Assembly (NCBI RefSeq): GCF_015356785.1
Contig: NZ_JAAEJV010000005.1
Coordinates: 1 to 64,000 of the forward strand
DNA: 64,000 nt
Direction of reading: 5' to 3'
DNA from: Candidatus Neptunochlamydia vexilliferae
GTDB lineage: Bacteria; Chlamydiota; Chlamydiia; Chlamydiales; Simkaniaceae
Part shown: one piece after another, positions 42,539 through 51,619 of the stretch
Layout of the letters: every line of letters starts with the position of its first letter
How positions within the stretch are numbered: the first letter of the stretch is position 1
Notes under the pieces: generated by a model
Told to the model about the DNA's origin: nothing
Database searches by the model: none
What the model saw: the letters and a program-made list of their open reading frames with translations, nothing else
Translations under genes and position numbers: made by a program

Positions 42539-42701
42539 GAGCCAATTGCAAAATTACTGATCAGTCGACTTTTGGAAGGTTTTTGCAAATTTCGCCGTTT
42601 GAGCCAAACTCACATACCCTTCAGGGTAGGGTTTTTGGTTCAAGCGGCAAAATTTGTGAAAAGAACCGAAAAGCGATCATCAGTAATTTTGCAATTGGCT
42701 C
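42539..42701. mobile_element. 163-bp palindromic MITE upstream of the ribosomal operon
   Basis: Terminal inverted repeats of 23 bp are perfect (GAGCCAATTGCAAAATTACT at 42539-42558, complement ending 42701). The flanking TAAA is duplicated (42535-42538 and 42702-42705). The inner arms CAAATTTCGCCGTTTGAGCC and GGTTCAAGCGGCAAAATTTG also pair, and the centre TACCCTTCAGGGTA closes the hairpin. It has no ORF. The remaining spacer to 42894 holds nothing recognised. Confidence 0.8.
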
Positions 42702-42894
42702 TAAAGCATAAAGAATATCAAACCGCGTTATTCTTTACAACCACTAACCCATCTTTTTCTACTTTCAAAAAAATGTTCCACAGCGGGATCGATCTTCTCT
42801 TCATTGAGAAATTGGATCAAAACAAGGGAGATAAGGACCGAAAAAAAAATGATTAAAGCGATCCGCTCACTCAAAAAAAGGGTGGGACGCGATG

Positions 42895-43548
42895 TTAATA
42901 AATTTCTGTCGATGGTCCAAAACCTCTTTCTTTATACCCTCTACTGATCAGCCCAAAACAAAAACTGGTTGTATGGAGAAATTTGAGATAGGTTTGGGGG
43001 TAAGAAATCGATGAAACATGGGAGATGAAGTGGAGAGTGACCCAAGCGAGGTATGCCGAGTGGGAAATGAGCTCCATTTTGAGCTGTTTGTATTGTCTCT
43101 CTTCCCCTACTTTGGGGTCCAATTTAATCGCTCTTCGGTAAGCAAAAAATATCCGTCCCTCCTGGTAAAGGGCTTGCTCATAAAGGATCATCCGACTGAT
43201 GTAACAAATTCCTTGAACCCAAGACCCCCCCTTTTTTCCTATTTTAATCCACCTCTTTTCGCAAAGCCAGAGGAGGATTTCTGCGCTGTTTGCGATGATC
43301 GAAAGGATTTGATAGCAATCCTCTGAGGAAAGTTCAAATGTTCTTTTTTTCTTAAAATTGTGGTAGACCCTCCGGACCTCTAAAAAGAGATAGGGAAGAC
43401 GCATGAGGCTAATCAGCTCGTCAATAAAGGTAAAAAGGGAAGAGCGTCCCCTTTTTCTTGTTTCATTGGGACTATGGGAGGAGGAAAGGTAGGTTTGATG
43501 AAAAAGATCACTTGAAACAGAGAGGGGAAGCGGGGCTTTTATTAACAT
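42895..43548 (-). CDS. Hypothetical protein, helical, unknown
   Basis: 217 residues, not recognised. Moderately hydrophobic helices (TFIDELISLMRLPYLFLEVR, ILSIIANSAEILLWLCEKRW, SAYLAWVTLHFISHVSSISY) alternate with basic loops. This recalls a peripheral or multi-helical membrane protein such as peroxisomal PEX11-type helices, but no family is claimed. It follows the 43613-45076 gene on the same strand, separated by a good terminator, so it may be separately transcribed. It lies in the slot where C. trachomatis has CT529. Confidence 0.55.
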   Translation of the reverse strand: MLIKAPLPLSVSSDLFHQTYLSSSHSPNETRKRGRSSLFTFIDELISLMRLPYLFLEVRRVYHNFKKKRTFELSSEDCYQILSIIANSAEILLWLCEKRWIKIGKKGGSWVQGICYISRMILYEQALYQEGRIFFAYRRAIKLDPKVGEERQYKQLKMELISHSAYLAWVTLHFISHVSSISYPQTYLKFLHTTSFCFGLISRGYKERGFGPSTEIY

Positions 43549-43570
43549 ATACGCATGCCTATGGCTAAAA

Positions 43571-43598
43571 AAAGCCCCTTCTTATGAAGGGGCTTTTT
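43571..43598 (-). terminator. Bidirectional intrinsic terminator
   Basis: AAAGCCCCTTC (43571-43581), loop TTAT, GAAGGGGCTTT (43586-43596), with A and T runs on both sides. It lies just after the 43613-45076 gene. Confidence 0.85.
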
Positions 43599-43612
43599 CG
43601 CTTAACGACGGG

Positions 43613-45076
43613 TTATGCCACTTTGGCTGTCCACGCTTTATGCAGACTGTTTCTCTCATTTACTGTCCATGCGGCACCTGCAAGAGCCAGCTTGAACCAA
43701 GGGGGAAGCATCTGTCCTTGCTGCTGTTTTATCGCAGGCCCTGCATAGGTCTCCATCATCGCTATGCTATTTGCAATGACAGCAAAAGTTCTAGCTGCAA
43801 GGGGCTGCGCTTGGTTTTGCACTTCCTCTAGCTTCTTGTCTTTGTTGGCATTGATAGCGTTTACTGCTATGACAATGTGGCCTGTCGCTGCAGATACAGA
43901 CATGGCACCTTTTACGTAGCCAGCGTATCTCGCTAAACCCTTATAACCAGCGAGCTGTAAAACCCATTTTGCAACTCCAGCTGTATTGGCAACAAATTCG
44001 AACGTTGGAATCGCAACGACCTGGAGACTCTCAACTTTTTTGCTACTATCCCATTTGCCATAGGCTGCTACAACCCCTTTCTTCTCATCTTCCTCTGTCA
44101 GAGAGGTGACAACTTTTGGGATGTAGAATAAGGCATCGAAGTGTTTAGACATTCCAAGGGCCTTTCCAAAGGAAGAGTCATAGTATTCAACCAAGCCTGA
44201 AAAAACAAGCTTTGCTAGTCGGACAAAAGAGCGAGACCCTGGGAATACATTAAACACGTATTTTGCAAAAGGATGGTTAGATTTTTCCTTTTGCTTGGCT
44301 TCTTTATCTTTTTTAATAACCTCTCGGCAAGCAACATTTCGAACCAGATTTATAGCAAGGTGGGAAGCAAAAAGGGCGCCATAAATATTCACCGAGTGCT
44401 TATTGACAAATTTTATAGCATCACCACAGAGTCCTTCACAACTTTCCCAAGCTTTGAAAGCAGCGGCTAGAGATGCGATCTTCACAGCAATCATCAAGCC
44501 GTGCTCTAATTGGTTCACTGTAGCATTTATTGTATAAGCGGCTAACTCTTTTTGATCACTGTTCTTTAATCTTCCTGCTTGATCATTCTTTTGCTTCTGA
44601 AGTTCAGCGATGTCAAGACCCGCAGCGACCATTCCTGCAAAAGGGGCAACCCTTTTTGCAAGCGTGCAAGGGCTTGAACTCACAACACTCAAGGCTCGAA
44701 GTCCTTGATGAATCCCCACACCTAGTGCAAACAGCTTTGCAGCATGCCTTAAAGTTCGGTAAGAAATCCATCCCTTAGGCCCTACCCATGCATCTTGTCT
44801 TGGGAAATGTTTGCCTTTGGTATCAGCATTGTTGTTGTTTTCTTTTTTCCTTATAGTGTTGAGTATGGCCCAATCAGAGGCAAGCATATAAAGGGTAGAT
44901 CCGGCTCCACCAATGCTTAAAAAGGTAAAGAAATGGGGAACCATTCCGCCAATTTTTTTTAGAGTGGGACACTCAAAAAATTTTGAGACTCCGAAATCTG
45001 CTGTATTTAGTATAGATACAGTGTTCGAGACACTTGAGAAGTAATTGAGAAAAGCCTTAGGTGCTCCTACCGTCAT
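43613..45076 (-). CDS. Hypothetical membrane-associated protein in the CT529 (Cap1) position
   Basis: 487 residues, no signal peptide. Several Ala/Gly-rich hydrophobic segments: FFTFLSIGGAGSTLYMLASD, FALGVGIHQGLRALSVVSSS, YGALFASHLAINLVRNVACR and GHIVIAVNAINANK. It includes the Cys-containing CEGLCGDAIKFVNKHSVNIY. The layout, long Ala-rich helical blocks with paired hydrophobic stretches and no leader, resembles chlamydial inclusion-membrane/Cap1-type proteins, and the locus between rplC and fmt is where CT529 lies. Sequence similarity to CT529 is not obvious by eye, so function and homology are inference. Confidence 0.6.
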   Translation of the reverse strand: MTVGAPKAFLNYFSSVSNTVSILNTADFGVSKFFECPTLKKIGGMVPHFFTFLSIGGAGSTLYMLASDWAILNTIRKKENNNNADTKGKHFPRQDAWVGPKGWISYRTLRHAAKLFALGVGIHQGLRALSVVSSSPCTLAKRVAPFAGMVAAGLDIAELQKQKNDQAGRLKNSDQKELAAYTINATVNQLEHGLMIAVKIASLAAAFKAWESCEGLCGDAIKFVNKHSVNIYGALFASHLAINLVRNVACREVIKKDKEAKQKEKSNHPFAKYVFNVFPGSRSFVRLAKLVFSGLVEYYDSSFGKALGMSKHFDALFYIPKVVTSLTEEDEKKGVVAAYGKWDSSKKVESLQVVAIPTFEFVANTAGVAKWVLQLAGYKGLARYAGYVKGAMSVSAATGHIVIAVNAINANKDKKLEEVQNQAQPLAARTFAVIANSIAMMETYAGPAIKQQQGQMLPPWFKLALAGAAWTVNERNSLHKAWTAKVA

Positions 45077-45154
45077 AATAATTTTCCTGGTTAAGGTTTT
45101 ATCGTAAAAAGAGTCTAATTTTACAAAAACTTAAAAAAAGATCCAATGAAAAAA

Positions 45155-46069
45155 TTATTTTTTGATATGAGGAGGTTGATTCAGCCCTCGAGCAAAGTCG
45201 CCAATGGGAAGTTTTTTCTTCCCTTCGAGCTGCACCTCTAAAAGGGAAAGAGCCCCTTCGCCGCAAGGGATGCTCCATTTTTCTTTTGAAAAAACTTCCT
45301 CTGTTTCGGCGCTAACCTCTGCTTTGAAAATTTTTAATCGCTTGGTCTGCCCATCGATCTCCACCTCACACCAAGCACCCGGACGGGGGCTAAAGGCGCG
45401 GATTTGGTTGTGGAGGGTTTCGGCAGGCTTACCCCAGTCAATAGCCGCCATGTCGGGGGTGATTTTTTGAACGTAGGTGGCTCCTCTAGGGTCTTGCTCT
45501 ACTTTTTGTTTAGGGTAGGTTTTAATCACCCGCAAAAGGGTTTTTCCTCCTAGATCGCAAAGGGCTTCTTCAAGCTCGCCACTGTTCATCTCTTTCGGGA
45601 TGGGGATTTTTTCTTGGGCAAGCATAGGCCCTGCATCCATTTTGAGAACCATTTCGATGATGGTCACTCCTGTCTGTTTGGCTCCATCAAGAAGGGCAAA
45701 TTGAATGGGGGCTGCTCCCCGATATTTGGGGAGGAGGGAGGCGTGGAGGTTGATGCACCCTCGCTTGGGAAGATCGAGAAGGGGCTGTTTCATGATCTCC
45801 CCATAAGCAACAACAACGAAAAGATCGGCGCCATAGCGGGCTATCTCTTCTTCAAAGGAAGTGGTTGAGGCTTTGTCGGGCTGATAGAGGGGAATGGTGG
45901 GATATTTTTCGGTTGCTAGCTGCTTAACGGCGGAAAAGGCGGGCTTGCCCGAACGGCCACGGGGTTTGTCGGGCTTGGTCACAATGGCTAAAACTTCGAC
46001 CCCACTTTGTATTAAAAAGTCTAAGACAACAGATGCAAAAGTTGGGGTTCCAAAGTAGATGATTTTCAT
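45155..46069 (-). CDS. fmt: Methionyl-tRNA formyltransferase
   Basis: 304 residues. MKIIYFGTPTFASVVLDFLI, the folate-binding/catalytic segment CINLHASLLPKYRGAAPIQF (with the Asn-x-His and SLLPKYRG motif) and a C-terminal OB domain. Formylates initiator Met-tRNA. Four-base overlap with lpxA, within the fmt-lpxA-fabZ-lpxC-lnt block. Confidence 0.96.
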   Translation of the reverse strand: MKIIYFGTPTFASVVLDFLIQSGVEVLAIVTKPDKPRGRSGKPAFSAVKQLATEKYPTIPLYQPDKASTTSFEEEIARYGADLFVVVAYGEIMKQPLLDLPKRGCINLHASLLPKYRGAAPIQFALLDGAKQTGVTIIEMVLKMDAGPMLAQEKIPIPKEMNSGELEEALCDLGGKTLLRVIKTYPKQKVEQDPRGATYVQKITPDMAAIDWGKPAETLHNQIRAFSPRPGAWCEVEIDGQTKRLKIFKAEVSAETEEVFSKEKWSIPCGEGALSLLEVQLEGKKKLPIGDFARGLNQPPHIKK

Positions 46070-46896
46070 TCTTCTAGAAGGTCTTTAAGGGCGGGAAGCT
46101 CACTTGCTTGTTCGACAGGTTGAAGACCGATTAGACCTCTCTTTGAGGTTCTGACAAAGTCAATCCAGTGTCTGATCACAGGGCTATCTTCTACCTCTTT
46201 TTCAACACGGTCGGTCGCCTCTTTCAGCTGCATCCCTGAACGATAGGTGAGCTTAAAGGCGTGGGTCAGCGCTTTTCGCAGCTCGAGATTAAAGTTGTGT
46301 CGCTTTAGCCCAATGAGGTTTAACCCTGCCATCCGGTAAGGGATCCCTGCTCCTAGTGTATAGGGGGGAATGTCGTGGGCAATCCGGCTTAAGCCTCCAA
46401 CCATCGCATGGGCGCCCACTCGGACAAATTGATGAATCGGAGTCATCCCTCCAATGTTGACATAGTCTTCAATCTCCACATGGCCGGCAAGCATCGCTCC
46501 ATTGGCCATAATGACATGGTTGCCTACCTTACAGTGATGGGCAATGTGGCAGTAAGCCATGATCAAACACCCCTCTCCTACCTCAACGGTCGACCCTTCA
46601 CCACAGGATGCGTTGATCGTGACAAACTCGCGGATCTCACAGTTTTTTCCAATCTTGACGTAGGTCTTTTCCCCTTGAAATTTCTTTGCTTGGGTCTTCG
46701 TTCCAATACTCGCGGAAGGATAGATAACAGTCCCCTCTCCAATGGTGGTGTACCCATCGATATAGGCATGAGACTTAATGGTCACTCCATCACCTAAGGT
46801 GACGTTTTCTTTAACAATCGCGTAAGGCTCGACCGTCACATTTTGGCCGAGCTTCGCCCCTTCTTCGATAATCGCTGTGGGATGGATGTTAGACAT
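46066..46896 (-). CDS. lpxA: UDP-N-acetylglucosamine acyltransferase
   Basis: 276 residues from MSNIHPTAIIEEGAKLGQNV (the Met at 46896). Left-handed beta-helix of hexapeptide repeats ([IV]GxxVxI-type), the catalytic His region CHIAHHCKVGNHVIMANGAM, and a C-terminal helical domain. First step of lipid A synthesis in the cytosol. Starts 13 bases after the fabZ stop. Confidence 0.96.
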   Translation of the reverse strand: MSNIHPTAIIEEGAKLGQNVTVEPYAIVKENVTLGDGVTIKSHAYIDGYTTIGEGTVIYPSASIGTKTQAKKFQGEKTYVKIGKNCEIREFVTINASCGEGSTVEVGEGCLIMAYCHIAHHCKVGNHVIMANGAMLAGHVEIEDYVNIGGMTPIHQFVRVGAHAMVGGLSRIAHDIPPYTLGAGIPYRMAGLNLIGLKRHNFNLELRKALTHAFKLTYRSGMQLKEATDRVEKEVEDSPVIRHWIDFVRTSKRGLIGLQPVEQASELPALKDLLEE

Positions 46897-46908
46897 GGTG
46901 CACATTTC

Positions 46909-47361
46909 CTAAATCTGTTCAAAACTTGTGAGGGCAAAGCCAATCACCGCTTCTGTAGCAAGCTCTCCATTAACCATCGCTTTTGCCTCTACCTTTCCCC
47001 CCTTCGAGCTTAGGTGCAATCCATGGACATGCATCATAATCACATCTCCAGGAAGAGCGGGGCGACGAAACTTGACATTGTTCACGCTCAAAAGAACGGC
47101 CGTTTTTTCTTTAAACCCTTTTTCATGGATGAGGATTCCCCCTGTTTGCGCTAAGGCTTCTAGAATGAGAACCCCTGGCATGATTGGGGCTTGGGGAAAG
47201 TGACCTTGAAAAAATTCTTCGTTCATTGTGACACATTTAGTCGCCACAATATTATTATTTTCTAGATCGAGCTCAACCACCCGGTCGACTAGCAAAAAAG
47301 GGTACCGGTGAGGGAGGATGTCTCGAATTTGTTTGATATTAAGGACAACCTTATCAGACAT
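46909..47361 (-). CDS. fabZ: 3-hydroxyacyl-[acyl-carrier-protein] dehydratase FabZ
   Basis: 150 residues. Hot-dog fold with RDILPHRYPFLLVDRVVELD, the active His in FFQGHFPQAPIMPGVLILEA. Dehydrates 3-hydroxyacyl-ACP in fatty acid synthesis and competes with LpxA/LpxD for hydroxyacyl-ACP. Overlaps lpxC by eight bases. Confidence 0.97.
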   Translation of the reverse strand: MSDKVVLNIKQIRDILPHRYPFLLVDRVVELDLENNNIVATKCVTMNEEFFQGHFPQAPIMPGVLILEALAQTGGILIHEKGFKEKTAVLLSVNNVKFRRPALPGDVIMMHVHGLHLSSKGGKVEAKAMVNGELATEAVIGFALTSFEQI

Positions 47362-48241
47362 TTACATGGGTCTCCATCTTGAAACTATTAACAAGCTCTT
47401 TTGCAAAAGAGGTGTTTGAAAAGTGGCCTGAACGGATGGCAATCACATGGGCAATAAACGACTGCCCAACAAGAGCAAGATCTCCAATAAGGTCGAGGAT
47501 TTTATGGCGGACCATCTCATTTTCATACCGCACCCCCTCAGGGTTTAAAACAGAATCCCCTTTAATAATGACAGCATTATCAAGGCGTCCCCCTTTAATA
47601 TTCCCCTTTTCAATCAAAGGGACAACCTCTTCATAAAGGGAAAAGGTACGGGCAGAAGCAATCTCTTCTTTGTAAGTTTCTTCATCAACATGGACGGTAA
47701 AAAATTGAGATTTGAGAAGTTCACTATTGGGATAATTTAAGGTGTAGCTAATGCGGAATTCTTCTGAAGGAAGGGCAACGAGATGGACATCCCCTTTTGA
47801 CCAAAATATGGGGGTCTCTAGGTGATGAATCTTCTTGGTTTTACTTTGAGAAACAATCCCTGCTTTTTCGATGAGCTCAACAAAGGGGAGGGCGCTCCCA
47901 TCACAACTCGGAATTTCTGGCCCTTCAATTTCAATAATGAGATTATCGATGTCATGCGCTTTGAGCGCAGAAAGGATGTGCTCGACGGTTTGCACTTTAA
48001 AGTTATCTGTTCCTAAAATGGTGCAGCGAGGCGTTTCCTGAACATATTCAGCAAGGGCCGGAAGGGTTGGCTTGTTGGGAAGATCCATCCGTTGAAAGAC
48101 AATACCTGTCCCTTCCGGAGCAGGACGGAGCTTAATTTCTGATTTCATCCCGGTAAAAAGGCCCATTCCAGAGAGGGATACAGAGTTTTTTAGTGACCTT
48201 TGGTGTTTTCTTGAGGTCGAAAATTTATCGGTATGAGACAT
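47354..48241 (-). CDS. lpxC: UDP-3-O-acyl-N-acetylglucosamine deacetylase
   Basis: 295 residues. Zinc-binding motif TVEHILSALKAHDIDNLIIE, IPSCDGSALPFVELIEKAGI and the C-terminal RHKILDLIGDLALVGQSFIA with the HKxxD zinc ligands. The committed step of lipid A synthesis. Confidence 0.97.
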   Translation of the reverse strand: MSHTDKFSTSRKHQRSLKNSVSLSGMGLFTGMKSEIKLRPAPEGTGIVFQRMDLPNKPTLPALAEYVQETPRCTILGTDNFKVQTVEHILSALKAHDIDNLIIEIEGPEIPSCDGSALPFVELIEKAGIVSQSKTKKIHHLETPIFWSKGDVHLVALPSEEFRISYTLNYPNSELLKSQFFTVHVDEETYKEEIASARTFSLYEEVVPLIEKGNIKGGRLDNAVIIKGDSVLNPEGVRYENEMVRHKILDLIGDLALVGQSFIAHVIAIRSGHFSNTSFAKELVNSFKMETHVNV

Positions 48242-48273
48242 GTAAACCTAGCTTAAGATAAAATTACTTCCCT

Positions 48274-49863
48274 TTAGCTTAAACCAGATTCCCGATTTTG
48301 AGCAAGTCTTAAAAACAGGAGGCATCCAAGAGAGATAAAGACGATAAAGGCATCTCCCCAAAAAGTATAAAGGGTGGAAAAGGAGTAGAGGTCAATAGGA
48401 ACGAAAAGGGCTCCCCGTTCGAATTCAAATTTCCCTTCCCCGTTTTCAAAGCGGGCTGTCGTTCTTCCTAAACTATCGACACCTGCTGTAATCCCTGTAT
48501 TGCAAGCGCGGACAAGGGGAACGCCATTTTCAACGGCCCGCACCCTTCCGTGGATAAAGTGTTGCTGCGGAAGGCGGGAAGCGGGATACCACCCATCGTT
48601 GGTCACATTGACAAAGAGCTTTGCTCCTTGTTTTCTCCCCTCCCGCATGATGTGGGGAAAACACTCTTCGTAGCAAACCGACAAGCTCATCAGCTCTTTT
48701 CCCTCGGCAAGCTTTACCTCCTTTCCATGGGTGAAAAAGTTGGAAATCCCATACCGCGCCACCAAAGGTCTTAAAAAGTTAAAGGGGAGGTATTCAGCGA
48801 GGGGAAGGAGAACTCTTTTGTCGTAACGGGTTACCTTCTCTTTATTTGGAGTGAAATGGAAGGCAGCATTGTAGCTTTCTCCTCCTTGAGTTGCGTCTAG
48901 TCCAATCACCACCTCAGCTCCATAGAAATTGGCAATCGCCTGGGTCCAGAAAGCATTGCTCACATACCACTTTCCTTCCATTTCCTCTGCAAGAGGCTCC
49001 TTAAGAAGGGGTGGCAAATCACCAAGCTCTTTTTTCACGAACGCTTTCATCTCCTCAAAAGGGTAGACTGGCGTATGAGAACTAAAGGGAAGGGCATACT
49101 CAGGAAGCACAATCAGGTCGAGGTCTTTGGCGCGATGCTCTTCAAGATAGGTAAAAATGGCATTCCACTGCAAATAGGGGTGAACTTTCCCCTTTTCATC
49201 GGGAAGAAGGGCTGTTTGGACCAGGGCAACATTGTATGAGGTATCCCCTTTCCTTCCCTCATGAAACTGGAGATGGCCAAAACCAAAAAGATAGGGAAGG
49301 AGGAGGCATCCCCCATATAGAGAAATGGCTCGTTTTTTGGGCATCACCATCACATTATAAGCGAGTAAATTGACCACCATCACAATGAAGGAAAGGCCAA
49401 ACACCCCGACTACCGAAGCGAGCTGCGTAGAGATCGGAAAGCCTGTAAGGGCTAGGCCCACAGGATTCCATGCAAAGCCACACAGAATGAAAAGACGGCT
49501 CCACTCTAAGAGAGTCCAAAGGGCAGCAATCCCCAAAATCGCTCTAAACCGGAGGGGGCCTTTCTTGGGAAAAAAGAGGGCAAGGATTCCAAACTCCGCC
49601 CCTAACCAAAGGGCAATCCCTCCATAGACGAAGAAGATGTAAGTCCCTTGGTAGGCAGGGGTCGCAAGCCAAGAAAGCTGAACGAGCTGGACAGCAAAAA
49701 ACCATAAAGAGGCCCAGATGTAACGTCTTTGTTTTAAACGGGAAAGGCCAAGCCAAAAAAGAGCAAAGCCAACGCTACTCGCTAAAAGGGAGAAAAAGGG
49801 ACTAATATGGGGCTGACCCCAAGCAACGAGGGCCCAGCTAAGGAGAAAGAAGAGGAAAGTCAT
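48274..49863 (-). CDS. lnt: Apolipoprotein N-acyltransferase
   Basis: 529 residues from the Met at 49863 (MTFLFFLLSWALVAWGQPHI). About six N-terminal membrane helices and a periplasmic nitrilase domain with the Glu-Lys-Cys triad: LIVLPEYALPFSS, YDKRVLLPLAEYLPF and SLSVCYEECFPHIM. Transfers the third acyl chain to lipoproteins in the inner membrane. The start touches the DoxX stop. In Chlamydia (named cutE) it likewise follows lpxC. Confidence 0.95.
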   Translation of the reverse strand: MTFLFFLLSWALVAWGQPHISPFFSLLASSVGFALFWLGLSRLKQRRYIWASLWFFAVQLVQLSWLATPAYQGTYIFFVYGGIALWLGAEFGILALFFPKKGPLRFRAILGIAALWTLLEWSRLFILCGFAWNPVGLALTGFPISTQLASVVGVFGLSFIVMVVNLLAYNVMVMPKKRAISLYGGCLLLPYLFGFGHLQFHEGRKGDTSYNVALVQTALLPDEKGKVHPYLQWNAIFTYLEEHRAKDLDLIVLPEYALPFSSHTPVYPFEEMKAFVKKELGDLPPLLKEPLAEEMEGKWYVSNAFWTQAIANFYGAEVVIGLDATQGGESYNAAFHFTPNKEKVTRYDKRVLLPLAEYLPFNFLRPLVARYGISNFFTHGKEVKLAEGKELMSLSVCYEECFPHIMREGRKQGAKLFVNVTNDGWYPASRLPQQHFIHGRVRAVENGVPLVRACNTGITAGVDSLGRTTARFENGEGKFEFERGALFVPIDLYSFSTLYTFWGDAFIVFISLGCLLFLRLAQNRESGLS

Positions 49864-50306
49864 TATCCCACTTCCCGTCTCTGCGTTGGACAAGCAGCGA
49901 TATAAAGAAGGCCACCGATAAGGGCAAGGTTTAATAAGAATTTTGTAAACTCTCTATGGAGATCAGGCCCGATTTCAAACCAAAAGGCATGGTAAACAAC
50001 CGTTGTGGGAATCAAAAACATGAGAAGGAGCAATGCTCCAAGACGGACCTTCACCCCTAAAAAGAGAAGGAGTCCTCCCACAACCTCTAAAAAGAGGGCC
50101 ACTCCAAGGAGAATGGGGGCGCTAGAAACCAAGAAGCTATTGAGATCGCTCGAGGTGATCCCCCCTTCCAGGTGCATGTGCCACTTAGAAAAAACCATGA
50201 CAAGGCTATCGACATTTTCCTGCCAGTTCATCAGTTTTCCAGCAGCAGCCACCAGGAAAATGATACTAATGAGTGCACGCGCAATAAATAAAATAATCTT
50301 TCGCAT
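49863..50306 (-). CDS. DoxX family membrane protein
   Basis: About 147 residues (the Met at 50306; MRKIILFIARALISIIFLVA) with four membrane helices. Motifs AAGKLMNWQENVDSLVMVFS and ALFLEVVGGLLLFLGVKVRL are DoxX-like. These proteins are linked to thiol/redox homeostasis in some bacteria; the role here is unknown. Its stop overlaps the lnt start, so they may be coupled. Confidence 0.8.
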   Translation of the reverse strand: MRKIILFIARALISIIFLVAAAGKLMNWQENVDSLVMVFSKWHMHLEGGITSSDLNSFLVSSAPILLGVALFLEVVGGLLLFLGVKVRLGALLLLMFLIPTTVVYHAFWFEIGPDLHREFTKFLLNLALIGGLLYIAACPTQRREVG

Positions 50307-50386
50307 AACCCTAATTATCACAGATTAGGCAATTATATGCTAGTCTTCTAGAGACTTCACAAACAGCTGAATATAAATAGCTTTTT

Positions 50387-50448
50387 CAACACCTCTCACT
50401 GTCACTGCGAGGTTTTCGCAAAAACCTCGCAGTGACAATGAGAGGTTG
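50387..50448. repeat. 62-bp palindrome of the GTCACTGCGAGG type
   Basis: CACTGCGAGGTTTT (50403-50416) pairs with AAAACCTCGCAGTG, with longer imperfect arms reaching CAACACCTCTCA and TGAGAGGTTG. Similar CGAGG palindromes are widespread REP-like elements in several bacterial phyla. It lies between divergent genes. Confidence 0.7.
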
Positions 50449-50481
50449 AAACCTTGAGCAATCAGTGTTATCCTTCTTCCC

Positions 50482-51606
50482 ATGAAAGAATTTAGGCGCT
50501 ACCACCTATTAAAAATTTTAGAAGGGCAGGAAAAAAGCTCCCTTCCTCTCGATGCATTTTTAAGAGATTACTTTCGGGAAAACCGGGCTGTAGGCTCAAA
50601 GGATCGGCAGGAAATCTGCGAAACGCTCTATGGAATGATCCGCTGGAGAGGACTTATTGACGCCCACTGCGATAAGCCGATCCATTGGGAAGATCGCCTT
50701 GCAGCCTACCAAAAACTTCCGACGTACGATGTTTCTTCTCTTCCAAAACATGTTCAGGTGAGCTTTCCGAAATTTTTCTTTGAAAAACTTAAAAAATATT
50801 ATGGCGAAGAGCGGGCGGTAGAACTCTGTTTAGCCTCCAATGAAAAGGCCCCTACAATGGTTCGGGTCAATGCCCTTAAGATCACCCGTGAAGAACTCCT
50901 TAAGAAGTGGGAAAAGGAATATGCCGTTTCTCGCTGCATGCAAAGCCCTCATGGGATCATTTTTCATAAAAAAATTAACTTCTTTGCCCTTCCTGAGTTT
51001 AAAGAGGGACTGTTTGAAATCCAGGATGAAGGGAGTCAGCTCGTTGCCTCTCACATGGATGTAAAGCCAAACGATCATGTCCTCGATTACTGCGCTGGTT
51101 CAGGGGGGAAAACCCTCGCCTTTGCCCCTCAGATGAGGGGAAAGGGGCAGATCTACTTATATGACATCCGCCCCCACGCCCTTAAGGAAGCAAAAAAGCG
51201 GCTCAAGCGGGCTGGAATTCAAAATAGTCAAATCCTCGACCCTAAAAAATTAAACAAACGGGGACTGATCGGCCGGATGGACTGGCTCCTTCTCGATGTT
51301 CCCTGTTCGGGAACAGGGACTTTAAGGCGAAACCCCGATATGAAATGGAAACTCAAGCCTGAAATGATTGATCATTTGGTTAAAGAGCAGAGAAAAATTT
51401 TTGATGATGCTCTAAAATTTGTCCGTCCAGGAGGAAAAATTGTCTATGCCACTTGCAGCATTCTCCCCGAGGAAAATGAAGAGCAAGTCGATGACTTTAT
51501 GAAACGGTATGGCTTAACACTTGCAGCATCTTCCTTCCAATCTTTCCCAAAAAATGGAGAGATGGATGGCTTTTTTTGTGCGATTTTGTCTAGAATGCAA
51601 AAATAA
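50482..51606 (+). CDS. rsmB: 16S rRNA m5C methyltransferase (RsmB/NOP2/Sun family)
   Basis: 374 residues. N-terminal helical NusB-like region (about 1-80), then a SAM methyltransferase domain: VLDYCAGSGGKTLAFAPQM, LLLDVPCSGTGTLRRNPDMK (motif IV with Cys) and YATCSILPEENEEQVDDFM (motif VI with the catalytic Cys). Methylates C967 in 16S rRNA if orthologous; the exact RsmB/RsmF identity is not certain. Overlapped by the ribosome binding site of the next gene. Confidence 0.85.
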   Translation: MKEFRRYHLLKILEGQEKSSLPLDAFLRDYFRENRAVGSKDRQEICETLYGMIRWRGLIDAHCDKPIHWEDRLAAYQKLPTYDVSSLPKHVQVSFPKFFFEKLKKYYGEERAVELCLASNEKAPTMVRVNALKITREELLKKWEKEYAVSRCMQSPHGIIFHKKINFFALPEFKEGLFEIQDEGSQLVASHMDVKPNDHVLDYCAGSGGKTLAFAPQMRGKGQIYLYDIRPHALKEAKKRLKRAGIQNSQILDPKKLNKRGLIGRMDWLLLDVPCSGTGTLRRNPDMKWKLKPEMIDHLVKEQRKIFDDALKFVRPGGKIVYATCSILPEENEEQVDDFMKRYGLTLAASSFQSFPKNGEMDGFFCAILSRMQK

Positions 51607-51619
51607 CATAAGGATTGAG

